Shown one piece after another: positions 54,191 through 63,341 of a stretch of DNA of 64,000 nt. The position numbers and the translations under genes are program-made. The notes under the pieces are model-generated. The model was given only the letters and a program-made list of their open reading frames with translations. It searched no databases and was not told the DNA's origin. This stretch comes from Flavobacteriales bacterium (GTDB lineage Bacteria > Bacteroidota > Bacteroidia > Flavobacteriales > Weeksellaceae), in assembly GCA_020635515.1 (NCBI GenBank), contig JACJZS010000002.1:806001-870000 (forward strand), written 5' to 3'. The first letter of the stretch is position 1, and the number at the start of each line of letters is the position of its first letter.

Positions 54191-54215
54191 GTCTACTTTT
54201 TTTTCAAAAGTAGAC
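54191..54215. terminator. Hairpin between idi and the ABC ATPase gene
   Basis: GTCTACTTTT (54191-54200) pairs perfectly with AAAAGTAGAC (54206-54215) across 5 nt. It lies 32 bp after idi and overlaps a CAAAAGTA -7-like element (54205-54212), so it may end idi or regulate the ABC gene. Confidence 0.4.
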
Positions 54216-54246
54216 AAATTTCATGTATTACGTATTATTTTTGACA

Positions 54247-54762
54247 TTAATCCTTAAGCAATTCTTTTCTATACTGATTGTAAATTATTTTGAACCAAGC
54301 GGTATATTTTTCGGGATTTTCTTGAATATCTAAATTTAATTCTTGAATTTTTATCCACTTTACTGCATTTACTTCATCGGGATTAAACGGAACTTCATCA
54401 TTATAATTTCCTATAAAAACGTAATCCAATTCGTGTTCTATCAATCCTCCTCCTACATCTTCTTTATATATAAAATGAAATATGTATTTTAATTCCGCTT
54501 GAATCCCCAGTTCTTCTCTAAGTCTTCTATGAGCTGTATCTTCATAAGATTCATTTTGTCGGGGATGTGTGCAACAAGCATTTGTCCAGCAAAGTGGTGA
54601 ATGGTATTTTTCTTTGCTTCGTTGTTGTAAAAGCATTTCTCCTTTGTCATTAAACAAAAAAACGGAAATAGCTCGATGCAAACTACCTGTTTTGTGAGCT
54701 TCTATTTTCTCCATCAAACCTAATTCATTGTCGTTAGAATCCACCAAAACTACTTTTTCCAT
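54247..54762 (-). CDS. idi: Isopentenyl-diphosphate delta-isomerase, type I
   Basis: 171 residues with the Nudix-like IPP isomerase motifs: metal-binding His H23, H29 and H66, catalytic C64 (NACCTHP), REEL and E111 (IEHELDYVF). It interconverts IPP and DMAPP. With the GHMP kinase at 55339 it points to a mevalonate-type route in this organism. A CAAAACTA -7-like element lies at 54783-54790. Confidence 0.94.
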   Translation of the reverse strand: MEKVVLVDSNDNELGLMEKIEAHKTGSLHRAISVFLFNDKGEMLLQQRSKEKYHSPLCWTNACCTHPRQNESYEDTAHRRLREELGIQAELKYIFHFIYKEDVGGGLIEHELDYVFIGNYNDEVPFNPDEVNAVKWIKIQELNLDIQENPEKYTAWFKIIYNQYRKELLKD

Positions 54763-54801
54763 ATTGTTTACTTGATTTCTTACAAAACTATAAAAATAAT
54801 T

Positions 54802-54831
54802 TTGAAAGATTTGAAAATAGTCATAAATTTG
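54802..54831 (+). promoter_or_regulatory. Promoter of rplS
   Basis: TTG (54802-54804) followed after 19 bp by TAAATTTG (54824-54831), a full Bacteroidota consensus. The start site should fall near 54838. Confidence 0.75.
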
Positions 54832-54837
54832 CCGTTC

Positions 54838-54903
54838 TTAATAACCTCTGACGAAAATCGTGGTATGTTACTAGGAATTAATTTTTTTTAGATATTTATT
54901 AAA
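54838..54903 (+). promoter_or_regulatory. Possible L19 autoregulatory leader
   Basis: About 66 nt of leader between the predicted start site and the rplS ATG contains nested pairings (CCT..AGG around CGAAAATCG) before a T-rich stretch. Ribosomal protein L19 leaders are known in several phyla; assigning this one is a guess from position and pairing. Confidence 0.35.
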
Positions 54904-55257
54904 ATGGATTCATTAATTAAGTACGTAGAAGAAAAGTACATAGAAAAGAAAGATTTTCCAAAGTTTAGTTCTGGAGATACCATTACAGCTTACTACGAAA
55001 TTAAAGAAGGACAAAAAACAAGAACTCAGTTCTTTAAAGGTGTTGTTATACAAGTAAGAGGAACTGGAGCTACTAAAACATTTACCATCAGAAAAATGAG
55101 TGGAGATGTAGGTGTAGAAAGAGTATTCCCAATTAATATGCCTGCACTTCAGAAAATTGAAGTAAATAAGAAAGGTAAAGTTAGAAGATCTAGAATTTAC
55201 TACTTCAGAAAACTACGTGGTAAAAAAGCAAGAATTAAAGATGCATCTAATAATTAA
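54904..55257 (+). CDS. rplS: 50S ribosomal protein L19
   Basis: 117 residues with the L19 signature (FSSGDTITAYYEIKEGQKTR, RKMSGDVGVERVFPINMPAL, RSRIYYFRKLRGK). It lies at the 30S-50S interface. It is monocistronic, with its own promoter and a strong terminator. Confidence 0.97.
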   Translation: MDSLIKYVEEKYIEKKDFPKFSSGDTITAYYEIKEGQKTRTQFFKGVVIQVRGTGATKTFTIRKMSGDVGVERVFPINMPALQKIEVNKKGKVRRSRIYYFRKLRGKKARIKDASNN

Positions 55258-55276
55258 TTAGATTAGCTCAAAAAAT

Positions 55277-55314
55277 AAAAAATCGTTTTACAGAATTGTA
55301 AAACGATTTTTTTT
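55277..55314 (+). terminator. Terminator of rplS
   Basis: A perfect 15-bp stem (55277-55291 with 55298-55312), 6-nt loop and a T tract. It lies 19 bp after the rplS stop. Confidence 0.9.
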
Positions 55315-55338
55315 GCTCGAAACTTTCAAAAACCTATT

Positions 55339-56253
55339 TTAGCTTCTAATCATTTCTTTATAAGGAAGTAAAGTATTATATCCTTTTTCTTTAAAATAGT
55401 GTTTTGGATTTTTCTCTGAGATTACCAGTACAAAATCTCCTCCCCAAGCACCTAAACTTTTTATTGTTCCATTAAAATCAGAGAATAAACCATCTTGTAC
55501 TCTAGGTATAGATAAATGTTTAGCAATTAAATGTTCATGATGATTTATTAATTCTACAAATTCATCTGTTTTTTTCACTTGCGTAATTTTAATTGAAATA
55601 GCACTAATTTCATCAATTAGACGTTGATTTTTTTCAACTAAACGGTATTTTTTTATTCCTTCCCTTGAATTTTGTTTCTGATTTAAATGCAAAAAATATA
55701 AATTATCTAAAAAAGGAGGATTAAAGTCAACTTTTTGTGCGATTATTTTTTCTTTTTCTTTCTGAAAATATATAGGAAAATCATTTTCAGCACAAGCTAA
55801 ATCATATCCACTTCCTCCAAATGTATTTTCCAAAAGCTGATATGCATCTACATTAAAATAATGTGATAAATTAGAAATCAAGGTAGAACTGGAACCTAAT
55901 CCCCAGTTATTTGGAAACTCTAATTTTGTTTTAAATAAAAAAGACGCTTTCTGTGCACTCCAAAAGGTTGAATTTAATTCCTTAATTGCCTTAAATATTT
56001 CGATTAATCTTTCTGAAAATTCATTGTTTGTGGCAGAAATAACAGAAAAATCTTCGTAATTAAACGAAGTAGAAAACCAAATATTATCTTCGTAATCAAA
56101 AGCTTGCCAATTAATTTCAGTATTCTCCGCACTTGTCTGAGTAACTTCTAAAGACTGACCATATTTTGTTGGAAGAGCAAAAGCGAGAGCTCCATCTAAA
56201 ACCGCATATTCTCCTGTTATTAGCAATTTCCCATTGCTTCTAATTTGAGTCAT
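55339..56253 (-). CDS. GYDIA-family GHMP kinase
   Basis: 304 residues with GHMP kinase motif 1 (GEYAVLDGALAFALP), the ATP loop WGLGSSSTLIS and GGSGYDLACAE, the motif that names the GYDIA family. Relatives in Bacteroidota sit near isoprenoid genes and are thought to phosphorylate mevalonate pathway intermediates; the exact substrate is not known to me. It starts 3 bp after fabD ends, and idi is 600 bp away. Confidence 0.85.
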   Translation of the reverse strand: MTQIRSNGKLLITGEYAVLDGALAFALPTKYGQSLEVTQTSAENTEINWQAFDYEDNIWFSTSFNYEDFSVISATNNEFSERLIEIFKAIKELNSTFWSAQKASFLFKTKLEFPNNWGLGSSSTLISNLSHYFNVDAYQLLENTFGGSGYDLACAENDFPIYFQKEKEKIIAQKVDFNPPFLDNLYFLHLNQKQNSREGIKKYRLVEKNQRLIDEISAISIKITQVKKTDEFVELINHHEHLIAKHLSIPRVQDGLFSDFNGTIKSLGAWGGDFVLVISEKNPKHYFKEKGYNTLLPYKEMIRS

Positions 56254-56256
56254 TCG

Positions 56257-57129
56257 TTATGAAATCGATACTACTTCTACTTCTGAATTTATTTTTTTAA
56301 TCATTCCCTGTAATGCTTTTCCAGGACCTAATTCCACAAAAGAAGTAAATCCATCGGCAATCATATTATTAATTGTTTGCGTCCATTTTACAGAACCTGT
56401 GAGCTGTTCTATTAGATTCTTTTTAATATCAACTGAATTATACTCAGCAATTGTAGAAATATTCTGATAGATCGGTATTGTTGGTTTATGGAAAGTACAA
56501 TTTTCTATTGCAGATGCCAGTTTCTCCTTTGCCGAGTTCATTAATGGAGAATGAAAAGCTCCATTTACAGGAAGAATCAATGCTCTTTTTGCACCTGCCT
56601 CTTTTAGTTTAATGCATGCTTCTTCCACAGATTTTGTTTCTCCTGAAATCACTAACTGTCCTGGGCAGTTGTAATTTGCAGGAATTACGATTCCGTCTAC
56701 TTGTTCACAAATTTGCTCTACTACTTTATCTTCAAGACCTAAAATTGCTGCCATAGAAGATGGATTCTCATCACACGCTTCTTGCATTGCTTCCGCTCTA
56801 AGTTTTACTAATTTCAATCCATCGGTAAATGACAAAGTGCCGTTAGCTACAAGTGCTGAAAACTCTCCTAAAGAATGTCCTGCTACTGCTTCTGCTCTAG
56901 AATTCATAGAATTTGCAACAGCAATGGAATGAATAAATATAGCAGGTTGTGTAACTCTAGTTTGTTTTAATTCTTCCGCAGTTCCTTCAAACATAATTTT
57001 AAGTATATTAAAACCTAAAATTTCATTCGCACTATCCATCAGTTCTTTAATGGAATTTCTACTATCGTAAATATCTTTTCCCATGCCCACAAACTGAGCT
57101 CCTTGACCAGGAAAAACATATGCTTTCAT
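56257..57129 (-). CDS. fabD: Malonyl-CoA:ACP transacylase
   Basis: 290 residues with PGQGAQ (7-12), the catalytic S86 in GHSLGEFSAL, the His in GAFHSPLM, and ELGPGKALQG near the end. It loads malonyl groups on acyl carrier protein for fatty acid synthesis. It lies between the LysM protein gene (20 bp upstream) and the GHMP kinase. Confidence 0.95.
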   Translation of the reverse strand: MKAYVFPGQGAQFVGMGKDIYDSRNSIKELMDSANEILGFNILKIMFEGTAEELKQTRVTQPAIFIHSIAVANSMNSRAEAVAGHSLGEFSALVANGTLSFTDGLKLVKLRAEAMQEACDENPSSMAAILGLEDKVVEQICEQVDGIVIPANYNCPGQLVISGETKSVEEACIKLKEAGAKRALILPVNGAFHSPLMNSAKEKLASAIENCTFHKPTIPIYQNISTIAEYNSVDIKKNLIEQLTGSVKWTQTINNMIADGFTSFVELGPGKALQGMIKKINSEVEVVSIS

Positions 57130-57149
57130 ATTTGTAAAATTATTAGTTG

Positions 57150-58931
57150 TTATTCTCTCATTCTTACCAATCTAAACCCTTTGTTTAGATAAGCTCCCGA
57201 AGATTCTTTTTTTATAAAATCAAAACGCGACGCAAGTTGAGTAGTTATTGACTTCATATCTAATGAACCTTTTTCGTCTTGCATTCTAGTTATAAAATCA
57301 TAAGTCACATCAAAACCTATTACCGAGTATTTGCTAGGTAATTTGCAATATCTATCCTTAAATTTATAGAGTGTATTTTTCTCGTTTTGTCCGTTTTGAT
57401 TTATTTTTCTTTCTATAGTGTACGTGAAATTTGATTTCTCTAAAAACGGTTTGTATTTAGCATCATCATAAATAGTATTGTAGTATGTAGAAAATAAACG
57501 GAAAGCCGAAGCATCGTATTTACCTATTTCGTCTAAATAAGTCTTGGCAGCATCTTCATTAGAGGAAACCAGTATTGATATTACTTCTCCGTATTGCTCG
57601 GTAACTATATCTTTAGGTGGAACAATAGAAGACGCATCACGAGTAATATAAATAGATGCTTTTGGTTGTTTTTCTAAAATTTGTTTGGATATGCTTTCTG
57701 CTAGTTTTTTTTCTTCTTCGTTCCAATAGTATATAAAAACTTTCTGATCATTGTATACCTCTAAAGATTCTTCAGCTATTTTTGTTCCCATATACTCAAT
57801 AAGTGGCTCACAAATAATAATATTAGAATACTTACGTAACTCTTCACTGTTACTAAAAGGAGATACGATAGGAACATTATAATCCTGTGTTCTTTTTGCT
57901 ATTTCTAGAATATTATCCGATTTTAAAGGACCTAGAATTAAATCTGTATCAGCGAAATTAGTTGAATTCAAAAAGTTTTGAAATTCTTTACCTTCGCTAT
58001 CAATTAATCTTAAAGAAATTTTTTGAGATGCTGTACTCAGTGAATCCAATGCTAATTTAGCTCCTAAGAAAAATTCCACTGATGCTTTTCTATATGCTGA
58101 ACTTTCTTGTGAAGATGCATCTAGTGGCAAGAAAAGAATAATATTTTTCTTGGTACCATCATTTTTTGGAGTTCCGTTTTTTAACGATGCTATTGCGTTT
58201 TCTTGAACAGGTATTTTCAGTTCCATTCCTGCTTTTAATCCATCAGATAGTTTAGGATTTGCTACTAACAAGTTTTCTAAAGTTGTATCGTATTTATTAA
58301 TTAAACTAAAAATGGTTTCCCCTGCTTTTACTTGATGAATAAAGTTTCCTTCTTCTACTTTCTTTACGGTACTTTTTGTTGGAATTTTGATGTAAGAACC
58401 AATCTTGATAACTCCATTTTGAATATCCTTGTTTACCGCATAGATATCCTCAGGCTTTAGGTTGTATTCTCGTGAAATACTATAGACAGTTTCTTTTGGT
58501 TGCACCAAATGCATTCCTTTTGGGTTTGTTTCTTTTGATTTAGGAATTCTAATAATGTCTCCTATTTTTAAACCTTCGGATAAACTAGGATTTAAACTCC
58601 TTAACGTTTCTTCGGAAATGTTATAGGTTTTAGTTAGATTGTATATAGTTTCTTTTGGTTCTATAGTAACATAAATATAGTCGTCATCACCTGGATTGTA
58701 GTTCTGCTGAGCAGTAGGTGTAGTTTCTCCTTTAGAAATTACTAACTCATCACCTATCTGTAAACTCCTTTCTTGTAAAAAAGGATTTGCTTTAATCAAC
58801 TCATCTTCTGTTATTCCATACCGATGTGTGATACCATAAACAGTTTCTTTAGGCTCTACTTTATGAATAATATTCTGCGAAAACACATAACAAGAAACTA
58901 AAAAAAGTATATATAAATAGGATAATTTCAT
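57150..58931 (-). CDS. Exported protein with four LysM domains and a PBP1-like domain
   Basis: 593 residues: signal peptide (MKLSYLYILFLVSCYVFS), then four LysM modules at about 22-66, 87-130, 140-184 and 198-241 (for example HKVEPKETVYGITHRYGI), then a periplasmic-binding-protein type 1 domain (about 257-590) like amino-acid ABC receptors. It probably binds peptidoglycan in the periplasm. The binding-protein domain may sense a ligand, but no transporter gene is adjacent. A CAAAGATA -7-like element lies at 58970-58977. Confidence 0.88.
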   Translation of the reverse strand: MKLSYLYILFLVSCYVFSQNIIHKVEPKETVYGITHRYGITEDELIKANPFLQERSLQIGDELVISKGETTPTAQQNYNPGDDDYIYVTIEPKETIYNLTKTYNISEETLRSLNPSLSEGLKIGDIIRIPKSKETNPKGMHLVQPKETVYSISREYNLKPEDIYAVNKDIQNGVIKIGSYIKIPTKSTVKKVEEGNFIHQVKAGETIFSLINKYDTTLENLLVANPKLSDGLKAGMELKIPVQENAIASLKNGTPKNDGTKKNIILFLPLDASSQESSAYRKASVEFFLGAKLALDSLSTASQKISLRLIDSEGKEFQNFLNSTNFADTDLILGPLKSDNILEIAKRTQDYNVPIVSPFSNSEELRKYSNIIICEPLIEYMGTKIAEESLEVYNDQKVFIYYWNEEEKKLAESISKQILEKQPKASIYITRDASSIVPPKDIVTEQYGEVISILVSSNEDAAKTYLDEIGKYDASAFRLFSTYYNTIYDDAKYKPFLEKSNFTYTIERKINQNGQNEKNTLYKFKDRYCKLPSKYSVIGFDVTYDFITRMQDEKGSLDMKSITTQLASRFDFIKKESSGAYLNKGFRLVRMRE

Positions 58932-59012
58932 TCTTAATTTTTCTTTTTAAAAGACGTATAAAATCGGTACAAAGATAATCTATTTAACGTAAAAAATAGT
59001 ACTCCTTTGTTT

Positions 59013-60584
59013 TTAATAATAAATTACCTTGTACTCAGGCTCTATGCTGTTTATGTTTTCATATATAACATCTATAAAATCAAAATCCTTACCAAAGAAT
59101 TCTGAAAAATTAAGTATTCGTTCTTGCGGTTTCCCGAATGGAAAAAGTTCATCATATAATTTTTCTATTTGATTAATCTTCTCTACTTGTTTTCGTTTTT
59201 CCGCTTTTAATATTCGTTTTCTAAGCTTATCAAAAGCATTGAACTGCTTTTTTTGTTGTGCTTGCAGTAAGTTTTCTAACGTTATGTCTGTTTTCTTTGA
59301 CTCAAGAATCATCTCAGAATACATTTTCTCTATTTGTTTTTCATACGTATCAAAATCAATATGAATCGTCTTATTTTTTTTGATATAGTCTTTTATTGCT
59401 GATTCTTTGTCATTTAATAAATCAAAATAATCAATATTTAGCTTTTCTAACTTTTCTTTCTGTTTCTCATTTATAAAAGTTATTGAATTTCTAGGAATCA
59501 AAATAGGAAACTCTACTTGTTGACTATCAAAAAAACCTTTTAATTCCAACCAATACGCTATTTCTGCATTCCCTCCTATATATGCTACATTCGGTAATAT
59601 AATCTCTTGATAAAAAGGACGTAATAATGCATTAGGAGAAAATCGCTCTGGATTATTTTCTAATTCGCTTAGCATTTCTTTAAGTGAAAAACTAAGTATT
59701 GTTTCTTTAATTCTATACAGTTCCTTTTTATTATCGTATACAATCCTAAATCGTCCTTCATTAGCAATGTAAAAAAGATTAATTTCTCTTGGATTTACTT
59801 GTACTTTATAATTGTTAAACTTTAATTTTTGAGTAGTTTCAGATATATACTGATACGATAATTGGGAAATTAATTCTTTTTTGAAATAAGGCACCATACA
59901 CCTCTTTAAATTTTTAGAATCTCCATCTATACATAATAAACCTAACTCTCCGTATAAATATTGTACCAGTTTCCGTGTTGCTTCTGTTAAGCTATCAGAT
60001 TCAAAATAAGATTTTTCTATAATCTCCTTTAGCTCTTTATAATTTGAATAATACTTTATTTTCTCTAAATATTGATTCAAAATTGATTCAAATTCCGCGG
60101 ACTTTCTTCTCCCCACAGGAATGGTATTTTCTCCTTTAGATTCATACTTACTACCTTCAAAATAAAAATGATTAATCTCTTTAAAGTCATGATCTTCTGT
60201 CGCCATCCAAAATATTGGAACATAATAAAATTCATCTTGTTCCTCGTTTAATTCATTGCATAGTTTTATGGTCTGAATAATTTTGTAATGATAAAAAACA
60301 GAACCTGTAAGCAAATTTAACTGATGACCTGTTGTAATTGTAAGTGTTTTTCTACTTTCTAGTTTATCTATATGTTCTTTTTGTTTTTTAGTTAATTCTA
60401 TAGAGGTATATTGATTTTTTAATTCTTTAATTAATTCCTCTCGAAGGTTATATTTTTCAGTCTTTACTCTCGATAGCTTTAGAATGCTTTCTTTGGATAA
60501 CGTGTACGAATACAGTTCCGCCACATCATCTTGCTTAGTTAAATAATCACTAACCAACTTAGGTAAGTCAGAATAGGTTGTCAT
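59013..60584 (-). CDS. bshC: BshC, cysteine-adding enzyme of bacillithiol synthesis
   Basis: About 523 residues. I choose the ATG at 60584 (MTTYSDLPKLVSDYL) over that at 60599, because a -7 element at 60605-60612 would place the transcript start at about the upstream ATG. BshC features are TITTGHQLNLLTGSVFYHYK, FWMATEDHDFKEINHF, NALLRPFYQEIILPNVAYIG and a coiled segment near 420-480. It couples cysteine to glucosaminyl-malate, the last step of bacillithiol synthesis. BshA and BshB are not in the window. Confidence 0.92.
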   Translation of the reverse strand: MTTYSDLPKLVSDYLTKQDDVAELYSYTLSKESILKLSRVKTEKYNLREELIKELKNQYTSIELTKKQKEHIDKLESRKTLTITTGHQLNLLTGSVFYHYKIIQTIKLCNELNEEQDEFYYVPIFWMATEDHDFKEINHFYFEGSKYESKGENTIPVGRRKSAEFESILNQYLEKIKYYSNYKELKEIIEKSYFESDSLTEATRKLVQYLYGELGLLCIDGDSKNLKRCMVPYFKKELISQLSYQYISETTQKLKFNNYKVQVNPREINLFYIANEGRFRIVYDNKKELYRIKETILSFSLKEMLSELENNPERFSPNALLRPFYQEIILPNVAYIGGNAEIAYWLELKGFFDSQQVEFPILIPRNSITFINEKQKEKLEKLNIDYFDLLNDKESAIKDYIKKNKTIHIDFDTYEKQIEKMYSEMILESKKTDITLENLLQAQQKKQFNAFDKLRKRILKAEKRKQVEKINQIEKLYDELFPFGKPQERILNFSEFFGKDFDFIDVIYENINSIEPEYKVIYY

Positions 60585-60604
60585 TTTTATACTGGTCATA
60601 AATA

Positions 60605-60612
60605 CAAATTTA
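60605..60612 (-). promoter_or_regulatory. -7 element for bshC
   Basis: TAAATTTG on the minus strand matches TAnnTTTG and lies directly downstream of the sus operon terminator. No clear TTG is found at -33. Confidence 0.4.
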
Positions 60613-60620
60613 TGATGATT

Positions 60621-60660
60621 CCATAAAAAAACCGAAACATATGTTTCGGTTTTTTTATGG
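60621..60660 (-). terminator. Terminator of the sus-like operon
   Basis: A perfect 40-bp palindrome (20 + 20, centre ACATATGT) with long A and T runs at both sides of the GC core CCGAAACA. It lies 16 bp after the last operon gene. Confidence 0.9.
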
Positions 60661-60676
60661 TTTATTTAATTAAAAT

Positions 60677-62164
60677 TTATTTTAATACAAAATTATAATC
60701 TCCTGTTAAATCATTAAAATGAATATCATAATTACCTGCTTCTTCAACAGGAATATTATCTCCTCCCATAGTTCCTGTACCAAATAATGGTGCTGGACTT
60801 CCCCAGTTTACAGACCAATCATTATCTGCTCTAAATTTAGCAGAATTAGCAGTTAAAGCTATATTACCTATATACCAAATATGCGGATCAAATGTTGATT
60901 GAGTCATATCTGTATCAGTTACCCATACTCCTGGAGTAGCATCACCTATCACACCAATGGTGCTATAAGTAGTTGCTGTACTACCAGTATAAGGAACTAA
61001 AGTATATGTAAGATTACCTGTATCAACAGTCAAAGTATAATAACCAGCAGTTGCTACATTTATATTACCTGAAGAACCATCATTATATAATAATACTCCT
61101 TCTCCTCCTGAACCGTATTGGTCATCCCAAGAACCTTTGTTTACAATTAATTTAAACCCTCCAGCATTAAACTTCCCTGTAAAAGTATAAACTTTAGGTG
61201 AAGTAGTATTTCTCAATAAAGGGAACATTTTTAGATTAGTTGCAGAGTTATCCCAACTAGCTGCAGTAGCATCTCCTACTAAATATAAATTAGGGATTGC
61301 TAACTCATACGTTTTAACATTAATGCGTACTGGCTCAGATGCTTTAGTAATCTCTCCTCCCGTAGAAGTAGATACAGCTTTTACTCTTATATCTAAACCT
61401 CCTACTTCTTCTGCTGGTATTCCCACTTCTATAGCAGCTTTATTAAGATCTAACATTGTTAATGGTAAATAATCTACCTCTATATTTCCTACTCCTCCTT
61501 GGTCTGGAATGCTTGTTGGGAATGAACCTAAATTAACAACTGTAGTATCAGGATTATCAAAATCATGTGTCGCACGTACAGCTTCTACTATATAGGTAAT
61601 ACTTCCACTTCCATAACTTGCATAGTCCGAAGCCGTCACTCTAGTAACTTCCGTATCTGGATTATCTCCATCAAGGATAAAATAATCCCCTACAGAAGGA
61701 GATGTAACCACTGGTACATCTACAGGATAAGTAGATGCTAAGAAAGAAATAGTATTTGAATACAACACAGCTCCACCTGATGCACTATCCGATATTACTC
61801 GAAAATATACATTTGAATCTACAAAAGGATTGTATCCTGCTTGTAACAAAGCAGTATTTAATTCACTTATTGTAGTTGTAAAACTATTTTCTGTTGTAGT
61901 TCCTAAAGTTACTTGATCAGAAAAGTTCTCGTCAGAAGCAAAAACCACAGTATACTCACCATCTCCTCCTACTGTTTCATCCCAAACAATTGTAAAAGGA
62001 TTGCCTGCAGATGTTTCAAAAAGTTGTAATGCAGAAACCCCAGGGTCATAGAGTTTAAATGATGGCACAGCATCAGTAATTGGTGTTCTATCATCATCAT
62101 CACAAGCAACGATAAAAAGTTGTGAGATGAAAACCATTGTTAATATTTTAATTAAATTTTTCAT
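60677..62164 (-). CDS. SusF/SusE-like surface starch-binding lipoprotein
   Basis: 495 residues with a lipoprotein signal (ISQLFIVAC, lipidated Cys21) followed by four Asp, an acidic stretch that in Bacteroidota marks export to the cell surface. Next come a SusE-type N-terminal Ig-like domain (about 35-140), a second such domain (about 150-275), and two carbohydrate-binding modules near 285-390 and 395-495 (NLYLVGDATAASW, TIGVIGDATPGVW, each with Trp/Lys-type binding positions). It probably binds alpha-glucans outside the SusCD porin. It starts 12 bp after the SusE-like gene. Confidence 0.85.
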   Translation of the reverse strand: MKNLIKILTMVFISQLFIVACDDDDRTPITDAVPSFKLYDPGVSALQLFETSAGNPFTIVWDETVGGDGEYTVVFASDENFSDQVTLGTTTENSFTTTISELNTALLQAGYNPFVDSNVYFRVISDSASGGAVLYSNTISFLASTYPVDVPVVTSPSVGDYFILDGDNPDTEVTRVTASDYASYGSGSITYIVEAVRATHDFDNPDTTVVNLGSFPTSIPDQGGVGNIEVDYLPLTMLDLNKAAIEVGIPAEEVGGLDIRVKAVSTSTGGEITKASEPVRINVKTYELAIPNLYLVGDATAASWDNSATNLKMFPLLRNTTSPKVYTFTGKFNAGGFKLIVNKGSWDDQYGSGGEGVLLYNDGSSGNINVATAGYYTLTVDTGNLTYTLVPYTGSTATTYSTIGVIGDATPGVWVTDTDMTQSTFDPHIWYIGNIALTANSAKFRADNDWSVNWGSPAPLFGTGTMGGDNIPVEEAGNYDIHFNDLTGDYNFVLK

Positions 62165-62176
62165 TATATATATTTT

Positions 62177-63322
62177 TTATTGAACTATTGATATAGTACC
62201 TAAGTTTAGATTAACAGTTATGATATATGTGTTTCCACCTCCATCAAATTTGATGTTACCATTATCTCCATTAGCTCCTAGAAAACCTGAATATCCATGG
62301 TTATCATTTCCTATATTTCCCCACTGAGTATCCCAAGAAAGATCTGCCGTAATTTTAAACTCGGTACTGTCAGGAATTTCCATAGTTGTAGAATATACTC
62401 CTGTAGATACTTGAGTAAGAGGATAATCTCCTGCTGTTTGACTCCAATTGTTAAATGTACCTACTAAATACAATTGAGAATAAGAATCATCGTAATCCGC
62501 AGCTGTTAAACTAAGAGATTTATCATTATAATTTACTTCCACTTTATACCACCCTGTAGCTCCATTAAACTTCATGTTTTCTTCTCCATCTTGAACAACA
62601 TCACTTGGAAGTGTTGTAAAAAACTTATAATTATCTCTCGTACCATCTGCATTGATACTGTAATTATCTGGCTCCCAAGCTAACTGCCCTAAGAATCTAA
62701 AAGGTTGTCCACTTGTTAATTTAGTATAAACTGCATTTAAGTGCTTAGCATCAGGAAACTGATATAGCGGTAAAGCACTAGTTTCTGACCACTCAACCAC
62801 AAAAGCGGCTCCTACACCATAAAAGTTTGGGTAACTCAATTCATATGGAGTAACATTCATAGGTATAGTATTAGAGTAATCTTTTAACAATCTGTTAGGA
62901 CCTAAAGAGGATACTACTCTAACATAAACTATAGACTCTACAAAAGGAACATACTTCATTTTAGTAAGTGCTTCATTAAACTGCTTAACCGTATAACTCT
63001 GAGTTCTAAGGCTCTCCGTAGCTGTTCCTAGTTCAGTAACATACAAAGAATTTTCTTCATCCTCTGTAAACTCCATGTTGTTAGACAATTCTATAGTATA
63101 GTTGATTTCTGTAGGTGTGTTATAATTTGCGTCTTCCCAAAACATAGTTACTCCTATGTTATCTGGAAAATGTTTATCTAACACTACATTATCATTCTCT
63201 ACTTCCAGCATAACTGGCGATATATTTCTGTCTGCTATTGATTTATCTTCATCATCACTACATGAGAATACTATGAAAGTAAAACTCATGATTAACAATA
63301 TTTTATTTATATAATGTTTCAT
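62177..63322 (-). CDS. SusE-like surface glycan-binding lipoprotein
   Basis: 381 residues with a lipoprotein signal (FTFIVFSC) and an acidic SDDEDKS after the Cys, again predicting surface exposure. The N-terminal SusE domain (about 35-155, PVMLEVENDNVVLDKHFPDN) is followed by two binding modules (NFYGVGAAFVVEWSE, QLYLVGTFNNWSQTAGDY). Position between SusD and the SusF-like protein is the usual susDEF order. It starts 19 bp after susD. Confidence 0.85.
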   Translation of the reverse strand: MKHYINKILLIMSFTFIVFSCSDDEDKSIADRNISPVMLEVENDNVVLDKHFPDNIGVTMFWEDANYNTPTEINYTIELSNNMEFTEDEENSLYVTELGTATESLRTQSYTVKQFNEALTKMKYVPFVESIVYVRVVSSLGPNRLLKDYSNTIPMNVTPYELSYPNFYGVGAAFVVEWSETSALPLYQFPDAKHLNAVYTKLTSGQPFRFLGQLAWEPDNYSINADGTRDNYKFFTTLPSDVVQDGEENMKFNGATGWYKVEVNYNDKSLSLTAADYDDSYSQLYLVGTFNNWSQTAGDYPLTQVSTGVYSTTMEIPDSTEFKITADLSWDTQWGNIGNDNHGYSGFLGANGDNGNIKFDGGGNTYIITVNLNLGTISIVQ

Positions 63323-63341
63323 AACTGTAACTTATTTTTAA

